This document shows, piece after piece, positions 9,774 through 19,661 of a DNA stretch of 64,000 nt. The notes beneath the pieces are model-generated. The model did no database searches. It was given only the letters and a program-made list of their open reading frames with translations, and was not told the origin of the DNA. Within the stretch, counting starts at the first letter, position 1. Each line of letters begins with the position of its first letter. The stretch is from Vibrio casei (GTDB lineage Bacteria > Pseudomonadota > Gammaproteobacteria > Enterobacterales > Vibrionaceae). Both the position numbers and the translations under genes were made by a program. The stretch spans positions 248,001 to 312,000 of the forward strand of contig NZ_AP018680.1 in the NCBI RefSeq assembly GCF_002218025.2, given 5' to 3'.

Positions 9774-10817
9774 TTAGTTAAGTGACGTTTGAGAAATCTG
9801 AGTATAAATTTCTTTATATAAGGATGAAGTGTACACAATATCAAACTGTTTGAGTTTTTCTTTGCCCCCCATTTGGATCTTACGTCGTAATGAACGGTCA
9901 TTTTCTAATTGATTAATCTGCTTAGCGAGTTGCTTTGTGTTTCCCGGTTCGCTGAGTAGGCCGGAAATTTCATGGTCAATAATGTCAGGAATTGCACCAG
10001 TATCAGAGCCAATTATCGGTAAACCTGCACGTATGGCCTCTAGAATGACAGTACCTGTATCTTCAGAATAAGCAGGATGAATCAACAAGTCAGCAGAGGC
10101 AAACCAAGTCCCGATATCTCTTTGTTTTCCCATAAAGCTTACGTTGGTGAGACCACGCGCTTTATGCTCTAATGCTTCTCTTTCTGGACCATCACCCAGC
10201 AGTAAAAATTGAACTCTAGGGTTACTGACACCGAGCAATTTTGCAGCGGAAACTGTGTCATCAAAGCCTTTGTGTTTCATCATTTCGGCGGAATGGATAA
10301 CAATGAACTTACCGCGAAATTGATTCCAGATTTGATCCACTTTATTTTGGTCAATGGGATAATTTATGGGTGAGCTTGGTATTCTGTAGACTTTAGAATG
10401 GTGATAAATCTCTTCAATTTTTAAAACCATTTCCCGGTTTAACCCCACCAATGCTACTGCTTTATTGTAGGCAAGGCTTAATAACCATTTATTGCTTAAT
10501 AAATCATCTACACGGTGAGTGATCAAATAAGGCACGCCATATAATAGGTGTTGAATTAGTGCCCAATAAATTGCTCGTTTTTCATGGGCATGAATCGCCG
10601 TGCAATCTTGTGTGATTTTTTTACTGTGAGCCTTGGTGAAGTGTTTTGCTAACACGACTTTACAACCCAATTTACGAACTTCTTGTATGAGTTCACTTTT
10701 AGGGTTCATCACGACAATGAGATCATAACCTTCACGCAGCTGTTGTTTGATGAGTTGCAGAATTTGGCGGTCACTATCGTTGCAGCCACAAGCCAGATTA
10801 ACATGGCATATTTTCAT
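9774..10817 (-). CDS. Family GT4 glycosyltransferase, core oligosaccharide
   Basis: This is a 347-residue GT-B fold glycosyltransferase. The C-terminal nucleotide-sugar site shows [30 protein letters not shown], and [13 protein letters not shown] fits the GT4 (Glycos_transf_1) domain. It is cotranscribed with coaD and lies at the edge of the core locus, so an outer-core sugar transfer is the likely role. Donor and acceptor cannot be read from sequence. Confidence 0.85.
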   Translation of the reverse strand: MKICHVNLACGCNDSDRQILQLIKQQLREGYDLIVVMNPKSELIQEVRKLGCKVVLAKHFTKAHSKKITQDCTAIHAHEKRAIYWALIQHLLYGVPYLITHRVDDLLSNKWLLSLAYNKAVALVGLNREMVLKIEEIYHHSKVYRIPSSPINYPIDQNKVDQIWNQFRGKFIVIHSAEMMKHKGFDDTVSAAKLLGVSNPRVQFLLLGDGPEREALEHKARGLTNVSFMGKQRDIGTWFASADLLIHPAYSEDTGTVILEAIRAGLPIIGSDTGAIPDIIDHEISGLLSEPGNTKQLAKQINQLENDRSLRRKIQMGGKEKLKQFDIVYTSSLYKEIYTQISQTSLN

Positions 10818-10982
10818 TAGAATCAGTTTAAATAAGAGTAGGAACTGTTTACTAGTATTTCAAAATGGGAAAAGTAAATCTATCAATATTAATGAATTTA
10901 TTATTCGCTGAGCCTTGTGAGTGGTTATTATGGTTAGAGTGGATTAAAATCAACACACTATAATCAATCGGTGGAAAGTGAC

Positions 10983-11984
10983 ATGAAATACTTAGTAACA
11001 GGTGCAGCGGGTTTTATTGGCTCAGCGGTGGTTGAACGTTTATGTCAAGCAGGGCACCAAGTTATTGGTATCGATAATTTAAACGATTATTACTCCGTTG
11101 AGCTAAAACATGCACGTTTAAACCGCGCTAAACATCAAAACTTCACTTTTATTGAATTGGATTTGGCTGATCGCGATGGTATCGCGGGATTATTTTCGGA
11201 GCACGGATTCCAAAGAGTGATTCATCTAGCGGCGCAAGCCGGAGTTCGTTACTCAATTGATAATCCAATGGCTTATGCTGATAGTAACTTAGTTGGACAC
11301 CTTACTATTTTAGAAGGTTGTCGCCATCATAATATAGAACATTTGGTTTATGCCTCTTCTAGTTCAGTTTATGGCTTAAATCAAAAAATGCCATTTGATA
11401 CCGCCGATAGTGTTGATCACCCCATTTCGTTGTATGCGGCCACCAAAAAATCCAATGAATTAATGGCGCACACCTATTCGCATTTATATGGCGTTCCAAC
11501 AACAGGGTTACGTTTTTTTACGGTATATGGTCCTTGGGGACGGCCTGATATGGCATTATTTAAATTTACTAAGGCGATGGTTGAAGGTAAGCAAATAGAC
11601 GTTTATAACAATGGCAATATGCAACGAGATTTTACTTATATAGATGATATCGTTGAAGGTGTAGTTCGCATCCAAGATGTAATACCGGAAAAAAATGAAG
11701 AATGGTCAGTAGAAACAGGCTCGCCGGCTACCAGCTCTGCACCTTATAAAGTTTATAATATAGGCAATGGCAATCCGGTTAAGTTGATGGATTTCATTGA
11801 AGCATTAGAAACATCGCTAGGTGTGGAGGCGAAGAAAAACTTCATGGCGATGCAACCCGGTGATGTATATGCTACTTATGCTGATACCCAAGATTTATTT
11901 GAAGTGACAGGATACAAGCCTGAAATGTCTGTGAAAGAAGGGGTTGAGAACTTTGTTAAGTGGTATCAGGCGTTTTATAGCTAA
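10983..11984 (+). CDS. UDP-glucuronate 4-epimerase-like SDR enzyme (copy 1)
   Basis: An extended short-chain dehydrogenase/epimerase. The NAD motif [11 protein letters not shown] starts at residue 6 and the catalytic YAATK (Y-x3-K) is near residue 150. The sequence resembles UDP-glucuronate 4-epimerases, which supply UDP-galacturonate. I prefer ATG 10983 (333 residues); an in-frame GTG at 10971 adds four residues. It is a monocistronic gene in the core locus, with a palindromic terminator-like hairpin 29 bp downstream. A close paralogue (about four of five residues shared by eye) is at 36916. Confidence 0.85.
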   Translation: MKYLVTGAAGFIGSAVVERLCQAGHQVIGIDNLNDYYSVELKHARLNRAKHQNFTFIELDLADRDGIAGLFSEHGFQRVIHLAAQAGVRYSIDNPMAYADSNLVGHLTILEGCRHHNIEHLVYASSSSVYGLNQKMPFDTADSVDHPISLYAATKKSNELMAHTYSHLYGVPTTGLRFFTVYGPWGRPDMALFKFTKAMVEGKQIDVYNNGNMQRDFTYIDDIVEGVVRIQDVIPEKNEEWSVETGSPATSSAPYKVYNIGNGNPVKLMDFIEALETSLGVEAKKNFMAMQPGDVYATYADTQDLFEVTGYKPEMSVKEGVENFVKWYQAFYS

Positions 11985-12012
11985 ATGCTCTAAACATCAT
12001 TATTAAATAATA

Positions 12013-12046
12013 ATAACAAGGTTAACGATGCCTTTAACCTTGTTAT
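12013..12046. terminator. Symmetrical hairpin between convergent genes
   Basis: A perfect inverted repeat with 13-bp arms (ATAACAAGGTTAA / TTAACCTTGTTAT) and an 8-nt loop lies between the convergent epimerase and GT25 genes. It lacks a strong T-tract on either side, so it may be a bidirectional, moderately efficient terminator. Confidence 0.55.
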
Positions 12047-12158
12047 ATTGGATTATACCCAAGTGACTTCAAGATGCAGAATTCAGAGCTATCATCCAGG
12101 TTTTTAGACAAGGACAATTTATGAAAGAAAGCACCTTTTGAATAAATCTATATAAAGT

Positions 12159-12890
12159 TTAAGTATATTTAGTTTTGATGAACATCCCCGCATTAACAAG
12201 CGCTACAATACAGAAGGTTGAAATACGGTAAATTGTGCGTTTCAGTGCAATGATTGGTGTTCTTATTCTTTGTGCTCTATCACCAATAATTGAAGGGGCT
12301 GTACCCGTTTTTACTGCTGGAGGCATGACACCATGGATAGGCTGTCGGTGTAGGTAGGTGTGACGTAAAAATAAATCAACAGGCATTTTAAACTGCTGAC
12401 TGCTGCTAATAAAAGCTTTCGCACACTTGGGGGAAATAATATAACCCGTAGTGCATTGGGGAATTTTGAATAAATAATACAGATTGGTATTTTTGCCGGT
12501 TTGGATCTTTGTAAATAACTTAGTTTTCCAAGGTTCAATGCGAATAAAGCCTTTTTTCGATATCCATTGCTCACAATCATTAATGATTTGAACAAAGTCA
12601 TCTTGTACTGTTAAATCATCTTCAAGAACCACAATAGGTTCATTTAATTCGCATGCTTTCTCCCACGCTAAATAATGACTCGCGTAACAACCTAGCTCCC
12701 CAGCTTTCGCTTCACGACCACGATTGATGATGTAGTGAGCTCTATCATAACGATGCAACAGTGGATGTTTATTTTCTCTGCCATTGACAGCATCAATAAA
12801 TTCAAATGCGATTCCTTTGCTTGATAAACTGTCGGTGACATGCTTACGGCGTTCAACAGAGGTCGGCATGCTAATAACAAAGGTTTTCAT
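12159..12890 (-). CDS. Family GT25 glycosyltransferase
   Basis: The 243-residue protein begins MKTFVISMPTSVERRKHV and contains GELGCYASHYLAWEKACE and the VVLEDDL acidic motif, all typical of GT25 (LOS/LPS beta-sugar transferases). It is the third gene of a minus-strand run: GT9, WaaE-like GT2, then GT25, 29 bp after the previous stop. It should act in core extension at the cytoplasmic side of the inner membrane. The precise sugar is unknown. Confidence 0.85.
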   Translation of the reverse strand: MKTFVISMPTSVERRKHVTDSLSSKGIAFEFIDAVNGRENKHPLLHRYDRAHYIINRGREAKAGELGCYASHYLAWEKACELNEPIVVLEDDLTVQDDFVQIINDCEQWISKKGFIRIEPWKTKLFTKIQTGKNTNLYYLFKIPQCTTGYIISPKCAKAFISSSQQFKMPVDLFLRHTYLHRQPIHGVMPPAVKTGTAPSIIGDRAQRIRTPIIALKRTIYRISTFCIVALVNAGMFIKTKYT

Positions 12891-12919
12891 AAAAGCCTTA
12901 TATAATAAATGTTAAATAT

Positions 12920-13693
12920 TTAATGATTATCTTTATTAGATGATCTGAGCCACAAATCAGCGTATTTGCAGAATGTGTTGTTCATGGTCAGCCAAGCTAA
13001 AATAAAGCCTCGTTTTCCATCTAGAAAGCCGAGCCTAATAATGTACATTTTTATGAAACTCGCAAAGCCATGCACTAAAGCGGTCGAAAAACTTGATTTC
13101 TTTTTACCTTCTTTATCATCAGCCCATATTTTTATGTATTTAGTATTTTTATTAATACATTGATGCAACGAGTCATAAGTGTAGTGATGAAGTTTTCCTT
13201 GTAGTTTATGTATTTTCGTTCCACGAGGTTCTTCGACTTTTTCATGTACCATTGCGTCATTATATTGAGTCAGCTTAGTCGGGTATAAGCGTACTAACCA
13301 ATCGGGAGACCAGCCTGAGTGTTTGATAAATTGTCCAAATGCAGAACTTAGTCGGTCCACTTTGTAAAGGCTATCCAAAGGATGGGTTTGTACTGCTTCC
13401 AAAATACTGGATTTTAATTCTGAAGTGACCCGTTCATCGGCATCTAGCCATAATACATAATCACTGGTTACATAAGTTTGAGCCAATTGACGTTGTGGCC
13501 CAAAACCTGGCCAATTGCTATTAACATAAAACTTATCCGTGTACTGTCTGGCGATGTCTTCTGTACGATCGGTACTGCCTGCATCTAAAATAATGATCTC
13601 ATCGACCCAATCTTTTACGGTGTTAAGGCAATCGGCTAAATGCTTTTCTTCATTTTTGACGATTAGTGCAACGGCTAGTGTCGGTTGATTCAT
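12920..13693 (-). CDS. waaE: Family GT2 core glycosyltransferase, WaaE/KdtX type
   Basis: This GT-A fold enzyme (257 residues) begins with LAVALIVKNEEKHLADCLNTV, has the ILDAGSTDRT segment and the metal-binding WLDADERV motif. The pattern and length match the WaaE/KdtX group, which adds a beta-1,4-linked hexose to heptose I of the inner core. It is 7 bp downstream of the GT9 gene, which fits stepwise inner-core assembly. The symbol is assigned by family resemblance. Confidence 0.8.
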   Translation of the reverse strand: MNQPTLAVALIVKNEEKHLADCLNTVKDWVDEIIILDAGSTDRTEDIARQYTDKFYVNSNWPGFGPQRQLAQTYVTSDYVLWLDADERVTSELKSSILEAVQTHPLDSLYKVDRLSSAFGQFIKHSGWSPDWLVRLYPTKLTQYNDAMVHEKVEEPRGTKIHKLQGKLHHYTYDSLHQCINKNTKYIKIWADDKEGKKKSSFSTALVHGFASFIKMYIIRLGFLDGKRGFILAWLTMNNTFCKYADLWLRSSNKDNH

Positions 13694-13700
13694 ATGTACC

Positions 13701-14753
13701 TCAATGAGATGCCTTTGAAGAAAGTATATCGAATTGTTGAATAACGGATTCTAAGCTTATTTCCTTCATTAGATCAGAGCCTTTTGCTCTTGTACTCCAA
13801 GGCAGTTCTGAAATAGGTTTACCGAATTGTTTTAAAATGCAATCCTCATAAACGCTGACGATAGAATCTTGGTTTAAATAAGGGCCGGTACGTTTAGGAT
13901 TACTGTGGGCATATAATCCTATAACGGGTGTACCCTGTGTGGTCGCCATGTGAGCAGGGCCTGAATCTGGAGCAATAACGATGTCCGCTTTATTTAATAT
14001 GGCTAATAGCTGCTTGAGGCTCGTCTTTCCGATTAAGTTTGTCGCTCGGTGCGTCATCATTTGGCGAATATTGTTACCGAGTTGGATCTCTCTCTCACTG
14101 GGAGAGCCACAAAGTACAACCTGATAACCCTTATCTATTACGTAATCAGCAAATTGAGCATAGCGATCAGTTAACCAATTTCGTTCATCTTTACTTGCGG
14201 CGGGACAGATAGCGACAATTCTTTGATCAGAAAGCTTTAAAGCATCGAGCCACTCTTTCTCTTGTGTTGCAATAGGTATATGCCAGTTTGGTTGGTCTTT
14301 AGGTACGCCTAAATACTCAATAAAGGATAGGAAACTATCTAAAACATGTTGAGACTGGACATCATCAATGCGTTTATTAGTGAATAGCCATTGGGCTTCT
14401 TTAGCACGTTGTTTATTGAATCCGACTTTAAATTTTGCGGGGATACCAAGCGTTAAAATACTGGCTCGTAACGCCAATTGCATATGAATTAAGGCATCAA
14501 ATTGTTGGTGTTTCACTTGCTGCCAAATTACTTTCATTCCTGAGTAACCCGCTTTTTTATCAAAGATGATGAACTCGATACCGGCTAAGCCTTCCAATAA
14601 CTGTGCTTCAACCTTCCCTATGATCCAGGTTATTTTGGTTTCAGGCCAATGTCTTTGTACTGCTTGTACGGCAGCAACCGCATGACACACATCACCAATG
14701 GCAGATAAACGCAGAAAACACAATGATTTAGGTGCAGAGGTAAATAAAGGCAT
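13701..14753 (-). CDS. Family GT9 heptosyltransferase
   Basis: This 350-residue ADP-heptose:LPS heptosyltransferase family member has LCFLRLSAIGDVCHAVAAVQAV at the N-terminus, the AICPAASKDERNW region and the donor-site motif IAPDSGPAHMATTQGTPVIGLYAHS. Three GT9 genes exist in the locus: this one, 17505 and 18568. This one resembles heptosyltransferase I/OpsX-type proteins. It is first in its operon and divergent from kdkA. Confidence 0.82.
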   Translation of the reverse strand: MPLFTSAPKSLCFLRLSAIGDVCHAVAAVQAVQRHWPETKITWIIGKVEAQLLEGLAGIEFIIFDKKAGYSGMKVIWQQVKHQQFDALIHMQLALRASILTLGIPAKFKVGFNKQRAKEAQWLFTNKRIDDVQSQHVLDSFLSFIEYLGVPKDQPNWHIPIATQEKEWLDALKLSDQRIVAICPAASKDERNWLTDRYAQFADYVIDKGYQVVLCGSPSEREIQLGNNIRQMMTHRATNLIGKTSLKQLLAILNKADIVIAPDSGPAHMATTQGTPVIGLYAHSNPKRTGPYLNQDSIVSVYEDCILKQFGKPISELPWSTRAKGSDLMKEISLESVIQQFDILSSKASH

Positions 14754-14993
14754 AAAGGTATCATGTTGTTGAAAGTTGAATTGATTATAGGTGAATACCT
14801 AAGGGGTGGCTAGAGTGAGTATGTTGCAGAATGAGTTTGAATCGGTTGGATTTTTGTTCAAAGTAACAATATGGTGTCTGTTTTGTTGAGGGGAGTTGAT
14901 TATACTTTTTGCATCATCGTATTTCCTTCTACTTTCCTTATGGTTTTCATGGATAGAGGAGACACAAACCACATTTCTCGCTATTCTATGCTT

Positions 14994-15722
14994 ATGAAAA
15001 CTTTGAAATCATATAAGCACGTTATTTGGTTTGATGAAACCTTAATTGATCATTGCGTTGAGCAGGCTTTTGACCCTGATTATTGGCATGCTCAAAATAA
15101 AGTTTTAGGTTCAGCTGAAGGGCGTGGAACTACTTGGTTTGTACAGACGGATATTTTACCTGCGGCACTTCGACATTATAAGCGCGGTGGGTTATTTGGT
15201 AAGTTGATCAAAGACCATTATTGGTTTATTCAGTGGCATAAAACTCGAAGTTTTGAAGAATTTCAGCTCTTACAGCATTTAGTGAAAGCTGGCGTGAATG
15301 TACCCAAGCCAATTGCTGCTCGCGCCGTTAAGCGAACGTTGTGTTATCAAGCCGATATTTTGACTCAAAAAATTGAAGGTGCTCAAGATCTTGTGACTAT
15401 TCTACAAAGTCGAACCTTAGAACCTGAGGTTTATCAATCGATAGGCGTGCAAATTAGACAATTACATGATGCCAATGTAAATCATACCGATCTTAATATT
15501 CATAATATTTTATTAGACAGAGACAATAAGGTTTGGCTGATTGATTTTGATAAATGTTATAGAGAGAGATCTGAGATGGAAATCAATCAGGTGGGCTGGA
15601 AAAAATCGAACTTAGATCGATTATTGCGCTCTTTTTATAAAGAAAAAAGAAAAGTGTCTATTAAATGGGGTGAACATAGAGATTGGGAAATGCTCCTGTC
15701 AGGATATAATAAGAATTTATAA
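14994..15722 (+). CDS. kdkA: 3-deoxy-D-manno-octulosonic acid (Kdo) kinase
   Basis: KdkA phosphorylates the single Kdo residue of the inner core in Vibrio and Haemophilus. The kinase-like fold is shown by the catalytic loop HTDLNIHNILLD and the metal-binding IDFDK. From ATG 14994 (MKTLKSYKHVIWFDE) the protein has 242 residues, close to Haemophilus KdkA. In-frame starts at 14871, 14949 and 14988 are possible, but none has a good ribosome site and the extra residues look like leader DNA. The stop overlaps the next start (TAATG). Confidence 0.9.
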   Translation: MKTLKSYKHVIWFDETLIDHCVEQAFDPDYWHAQNKVLGSAEGRGTTWFVQTDILPAALRHYKRGGLFGKLIKDHYWFIQWHKTRSFEEFQLLQHLVKAGVNVPKPIAARAVKRTLCYQADILTQKIEGAQDLVTILQSRTLEPEVYQSIGVQIRQLHDANVNHTDLNIHNILLDRDNKVWLIDFDKCYRERSEMEINQVGWKKSNLDRLLRSFYKEKRKVSIKWGEHRDWEMLLSGYNKNL

Positions 15723-16219
15723 TGATTATATATACTTATATAAAAAGCCGTTCTCGAGCGGGGTTAAATCGAAAGCTGAGACATGATGTTCAGCTTATGA
15801 ATTGGTTATTTACTAAAGGCTGGGATTTTTTTGCTAAAAACCAAGAGATTAGAATTCATCGTTTGTATAGTTGTGAAATAAAAAGAGGGGCAACAATACC
15901 TGTTAGCACCAACTTTATTCATACAGTAGGGATTGTTATCGGCAATAATGTTGTTTTGGAAGAGAATGTAAGAATTTTTCAAAATGTGACATTGGGGGCT
16001 GCAGAACGACCTTCAGATTATTCGTCTCGTTCCGATGCTATGCCAAAGGTTTGTAAAAATGTTACTTTGTGCGCAGGTGCCGTTATTATTGGGGGCATTG
16101 TGGTTGGCGAAAGTTGTGTGATTGCCGCAAACGCAATTGTAACAAAAGATGTACCACCTTTCAGTTTGGTGACCGGTGTGAACAATGTTCGTTCACTGAT
16201 AAAAACGGAGAACTCATAA
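15722..16219 (+). CDS. Hexapeptide-repeat O-acetyltransferase
   Basis: A 165-residue left-handed beta-helix acyltransferase. Hexapeptide repeats run from about residue 65 to 150 (IVIGNNVVLEENVRIF, IIGGIVVGESCVIAANAIVTKDV), as in the serine acetyltransferase/NodL group. It overlaps the kdkA stop by one base, so the two are translationally coupled; it probably acetylates a core sugar. It ends one base from the convergent waaA stop, leaving no room for a terminator between them. Confidence 0.8.
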   Translation: MIIYTYIKSRSRAGLNRKLRHDVQLMNWLFTKGWDFFAKNQEIRIHRLYSCEIKRGATIPVSTNFIHTVGIVIGNNVVLEENVRIFQNVTLGAAERPSDYSSRSDAMPKVCKNVTLCAGAVIIGGIVVGESCVIAANAIVTKDVPPFSLVTGVNNVRSLIKTENS

Positions 16220-16220
16220 T

Positions 16221-17495
16221 CTATACAATGAGTTTTTGTATTTCAGAAAGACTTTTTACGGTCGCACCTGTATTTTTTTGGACAAACGCCATGGCGATTT
16301 TAGATTGAATCACCGCTTTTTGAGGGTCACTAAATATTTGAATAATATGCTGACTTAATTGATCAGAGTTTTCAATTATGGACGTTGCTCCACACGCGAT
16401 GAGTTGGTTGGCTATATCATGAAAGTTATAAAAACTAGGGCCGATTAAGGTTGGAATACCAAGCGCGGCAGGTTCTAATAAATTATGCCCTCCCACTTTA
16501 TCGCCAAGTAAACTCCCCCCCATAAAACACACATCACTTGCGCGAAGTAATAGCATCATTTCACCCATGGTATCGGCTAAATAGACTTGAGTTTGTTGGG
16601 ATTGATTATTCTTATCGGTACGACGCTGGGTACAAAAATCTTCAGAAATGCAAAGTTGATAAACATCATTAAAACGTTCTGGATGACGAGGAACGATAAT
16701 CAATAGCGCATTAGGGTGTTGCTTTAATACTGCACGGTGAGCATTCAGTACCTGCTTATCTTCACCTTCATGGGTGCTGGCCGCTATCCAAATTGGTCTT
16801 TTTTCCCCTAACGTTTCTCTGAGTAAAGTGCCTGATTGATGTATTTCATCTGGGACTTGAATATCAAACTTTAAACTGCCGGTTACTTTTACATTATCTT
16901 TAACGACGCCTAGTTGAATAAATCGATCGGCATCGTCTTGGTGCTGACAAAGAATCAAAGATAAATTTTTGGCGAGTAGATCAAAAATACGTTGGAATTT
17001 TTTGTATTTTTTAGCAGAGCGTTCCGACAATCGAGCATTAATTACCGTAATAGGAATACCAGTTTTTGCCACATGATGTAGGGTGTTTGGCCAAAGCTCG
17101 GTTTCCATAATGAGCATGACTTTCGGACGTATGCTACCTAAAAAACCTTTGATCGCAAAAGGAAAGTCCAGTGGCATATACCTATGTTCCGCAATGCCTG
17201 CGAGTTTTTTAGCTTGTTGAGCCCCGGTGCTCGTTGTTGTGGTAATGATGATGGGAGTCTTCGGATATTGTTGATGAAGCGCGCGAATAAAGGGGGTTGC
17301 TGCGATCGTCTCGCCTACCGATACGGTATGTATCCAGATAGGAGAAGCGGTTTGATCATGCAAAGGTGGCGTGTGACCAAAATGCTCTTTCCAGCGGGAG
17401 CCGAAAGTCGGTTTTCCCGGTTTTTTCTTATACAAACCAAATAATAAAATGGGTGAAACTAAAGTAAGAAAAAAAGTGTAGAAATAGCGAATCAC
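16221..17495 (-). CDS. waaA: 3-deoxy-D-manno-octulosonic acid transferase (Kdo transferase)
   Basis: WaaA (KdtA, family GT30) attaches Kdo from CMP-Kdo to lipid IVA at the inner membrane. The 424-residue protein has an N-terminal membrane anchor (residues 1-22), the catalytic-Glu segment IHTVSVGETIAATPFIRAL, and the C-terminal GGHNLLEPAALGIPTLIGPSFYNF donor site. It is the last gene of the minus-strand run lpxM-GT4-GT9-waaF-waaA. The kdkA gene nearby predicts a single phosphorylated Kdo. Confidence 0.96.
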   Translation of the reverse strand: MIRYFYTFFLTLVSPILLFGLYKKKPGKPTFGSRWKEHFGHTPPLHDQTASPIWIHTVSVGETIAATPFIRALHQQYPKTPIIITTTTSTGAQQAKKLAGIAEHRYMPLDFPFAIKGFLGSIRPKVMLIMETELWPNTLHHVAKTGIPITVINARLSERSAKKYKKFQRIFDLLAKNLSLILCQHQDDADRFIQLGVVKDNVKVTGSLKFDIQVPDEIHQSGTLLRETLGEKRPIWIAASTHEGEDKQVLNAHRAVLKQHPNALLIIVPRHPERFNDVYQLCISEDFCTQRRTDKNNQSQQTQVYLADTMGEMMLLLRASDVCFMGGSLLGDKVGGHNLLEPAALGIPTLIGPSFYNFHDIANQLIACGATSIIENSDQLSQHIIQIFSDPQKAVIQSKIAMAFVQKNTGATVKSLSEIQKLIV

Positions 17496-17504
17496 AATAG
17501 CCCC

Positions 17505-18536
17505 TTATAAGGATTGATAAGCGGTCAGCACTTGCTGAGGTGTGAGATCTTTCAAGCACTTTAAATGCCCTAATGGGCACTCGCGTTTAAAGCAAGGACG
17601 ACAATCTATGTCGGTATGAACAATCGCTACTTTTTTCGCTAATGGTGGCGTGTACTTCGGTGATGTCGACCCATATACACCAATCACTTGGCATCCTACG
17701 GCAGCCGCCACATGCATTAAGCCGGAATCATTACTAATAACAGTTTCACATGCCCCAAGTAAATCCACAGCTTCTATTAAACTGGTTTTTCCGGCTAAAT
17801 CGAAAACGTGATTTTGATTTTCTGGGGCGACTGCATATTTAATGGCTTCGGTGGTGGGTTGATCTTTTGGTGAGCCAAACAGCCATATTTGTTTTCCCTG
17901 AGAAATCATTTCATTTGCAACAAAGGCATAGTGTTCAACCGGCCATTGTTTTGCAGGGCCGAATTCGGCACCAGGACATAAGCCGATGATGACGCGATCC
18001 TGATTAATGGTAAATTTCTCAATCGTGTGACTCTGAGTAAAGTTATCAATATGCAGATTTGGTTTTGGAAGATTTTCAAGACCAGCTAAGGAAGACGAAT
18101 CAATCATGTTTTCTTTTGGATGTGCGAGGGCAACATAGCGCTCTATCATATATTGAAAGGCTTTTTTATTTGGTCGTAAATCGTTAAGCAGACCATAACG
18201 CATCTCACCTTTCCAACCCGTTCTGACTGGGATTCTAGCAAACCAAGGGATCAAGGCCGACTTGGCCGAATTAGGTAGAATGAAAGCATGAGTATAATCT
18301 TGTTGTTTTAGTTCTTTGCCTAAGGCTCTACGGCCGAGTAAATTAAAATCACCATGACCAAGAGGCATCTCAATCGCTTGATGAACTTCTGGCATACGCT
18401 CTAAAATTGGCTTACACCAAGCAGGAGCAAGGACATCGATCAATGCTTCAGGATGTTGTTGCTTTAGCGTAATGTAGAGTGATTGTGACATCACCATATC
18501 GCCCACCCAAGATGGGCCAATGACCAGAATTCTCAT
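17505..18536 (-). CDS. waaF: ADP-heptose:LPS heptosyltransferase II
   Basis: WaaF (GT9) adds the second L,D-heptose to the inner core. The 343-residue protein has MRILVIGPSWVGDMVMSQSLY, the GLCPGAEFGPAKQWP loop and the donor-site motif ISNDSGLMHVAAAVGCQVIGVYGSTSP, all strongly WaaF-like. The C-terminal CRPCFKRECPLGHLKCL segment is a typical WaaF tail. It is 9 bp upstream of waaA. Confidence 0.95.
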   Translation of the reverse strand: MRILVIGPSWVGDMVMSQSLYITLKQQHPEALIDVLAPAWCKPILERMPEVHQAIEMPLGHGDFNLLGRRALGKELKQQDYTHAFILPNSAKSALIPWFARIPVRTGWKGEMRYGLLNDLRPNKKAFQYMIERYVALAHPKENMIDSSSLAGLENLPKPNLHIDNFTQSHTIEKFTINQDRVIIGLCPGAEFGPAKQWPVEHYAFVANEMISQGKQIWLFGSPKDQPTTEAIKYAVAPENQNHVFDLAGKTSLIEAVDLLGACETVISNDSGLMHVAAAVGCQVIGVYGSTSPKYTPPLAKKVAIVHTDIDCRPCFKRECPLGHLKCLKDLTPQQVLTAYQSL

Positions 18537-18567
18537 GATTATCTCAATTATATAAGGGGGTATTCTT

Positions 18568-19659
18568 TTATGATTTTATCAGGCTTTTTCGCTTGGTTGT
18601 AAAATCATTCCAATCAAACTCATGCACAAATACTCGGTGATATTCGGTATTTGGTTTTGGGTTAAGGATAATTTCTGTGTGCTTGGCGATAGGGCACCAC
18701 TCTGCAATGTTTTGAGTGTTATCACCAAAAACAGCTAAAGTCGGCGTATTTAATGCGCTGGCCATATGTACAACTGAGGTATCTGTCGTAAAGCAAAGAT
18801 CAACTTGGCTTAATAAACGAAGTGTCAGTTCCAATGATGGTACTTTCGATGCCAAAGAAACTCTTGGATTGTTTAGATCCAAAATAAGACTTTCTAATGC
18901 TTCAATTTTGCCTGGTACGGGAATAAGGTGAAGATGGTCGTTGGGGAATTCATTCAACCAAGCGTTTAAAAAGTTTAAAGAATAAGGGGGATTAAATTGT
19001 CGATATTTACTGGCGCCAAAGAGATTAATCGCGACATGATTATGATGTTCCGATAAAGCAAATGTTTCTACATGTGCAAAGTTCAAAACTGGTAAATCGA
19101 TATCGTTATCTAGAATTTCTGAGATAAACAGTTGCGCGGCTTGTAAATAACGCTGCTTAAAATGAATAAATTCTAATGGCACATTGTGGGTGAAAATTGG
19201 GTGTTTTTCTTTGTCGTAGCCAATGTTAAAGGGTGCACCTAAATGATAGATCGCGGCTAACTCCTTGAAGCTAAAGTAAGTACCTAGATCAACTAAAGCA
19301 TCAAACTGACCTCTGTATTGCGCAAAACTTTCGGCATTTTTTACGCTTCTTCCACCACATAAAATAATGTCACATTCTGGGAAGATTTTTTTAAACCAGT
19401 CCGCACAGAAGGTTTGGGTAATGATCGTGATTTTTATATCCGGTCTATGCTGCCGCATGGCTGATAAGAATGCACCACACATAATCGCATCACCCAGTTT
19501 GTTATCCCAGCGTAATAATGCAATGGAGTGAATATCTTCCCATTGTAATTTATCTTCATTAGAAGGAGCGTGATCATAACGTTTAATATAACGGGCTAAT
19601 TTCCAAGACTTTCGTTTTTCTCGGATGCGTCTAACCTGATTTTTTAAGGCTTTAATCAC
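18568..19659 (-). CDS. Family GT9 glycosyltransferase (heptosyltransferase III-like)
   Basis: The 363-residue protein has a basic N-terminal extension (residues 1-40), then SIALLRWDNKLGDAIMCGAFLSAM and the GT9 donor-site motif FTTDTSVVHMASALNTPTLAVFGD. It follows the GT4 gene by 2 bp and precedes waaF by 31 bp. It probably adds a further heptose or related sugar to the core; the acceptor is unknown. Confidence 0.8.
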   Translation of the reverse strand: MIKALKNQVRRIREKRKSWKLARYIKRYDHAPSNEDKLQWEDIHSIALLRWDNKLGDAIMCGAFLSAMRQHRPDIKITIITQTFCADWFKKIFPECDIILCGGRSVKNAESFAQYRGQFDALVDLGTYFSFKELAAIYHLGAPFNIGYDKEKHPIFTHNVPLEFIHFKQRYLQAAQLFISEILDNDIDLPVLNFAHVETFALSEHHNHVAINLFGASKYRQFNPPYSLNFLNAWLNEFPNDHLHLIPVPGKIEALESLILDLNNPRVSLASKVPSLELTLRLLSQVDLCFTTDTSVVHMASALNTPTLAVFGDNTQNIAEWCPIAKHTEIILNPKPNTEYHRVFVHEFDWNDFTTKRKSLIKS

Positions 19660-19661
19660 TG

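Noticed and set aside
9755..9901. N-terminal extension of CoaD
   Set aside because: It overlaps the upstream glycosyltransferase gene and adds 49 residues absent from the family; ATG 9754 fits the known length.
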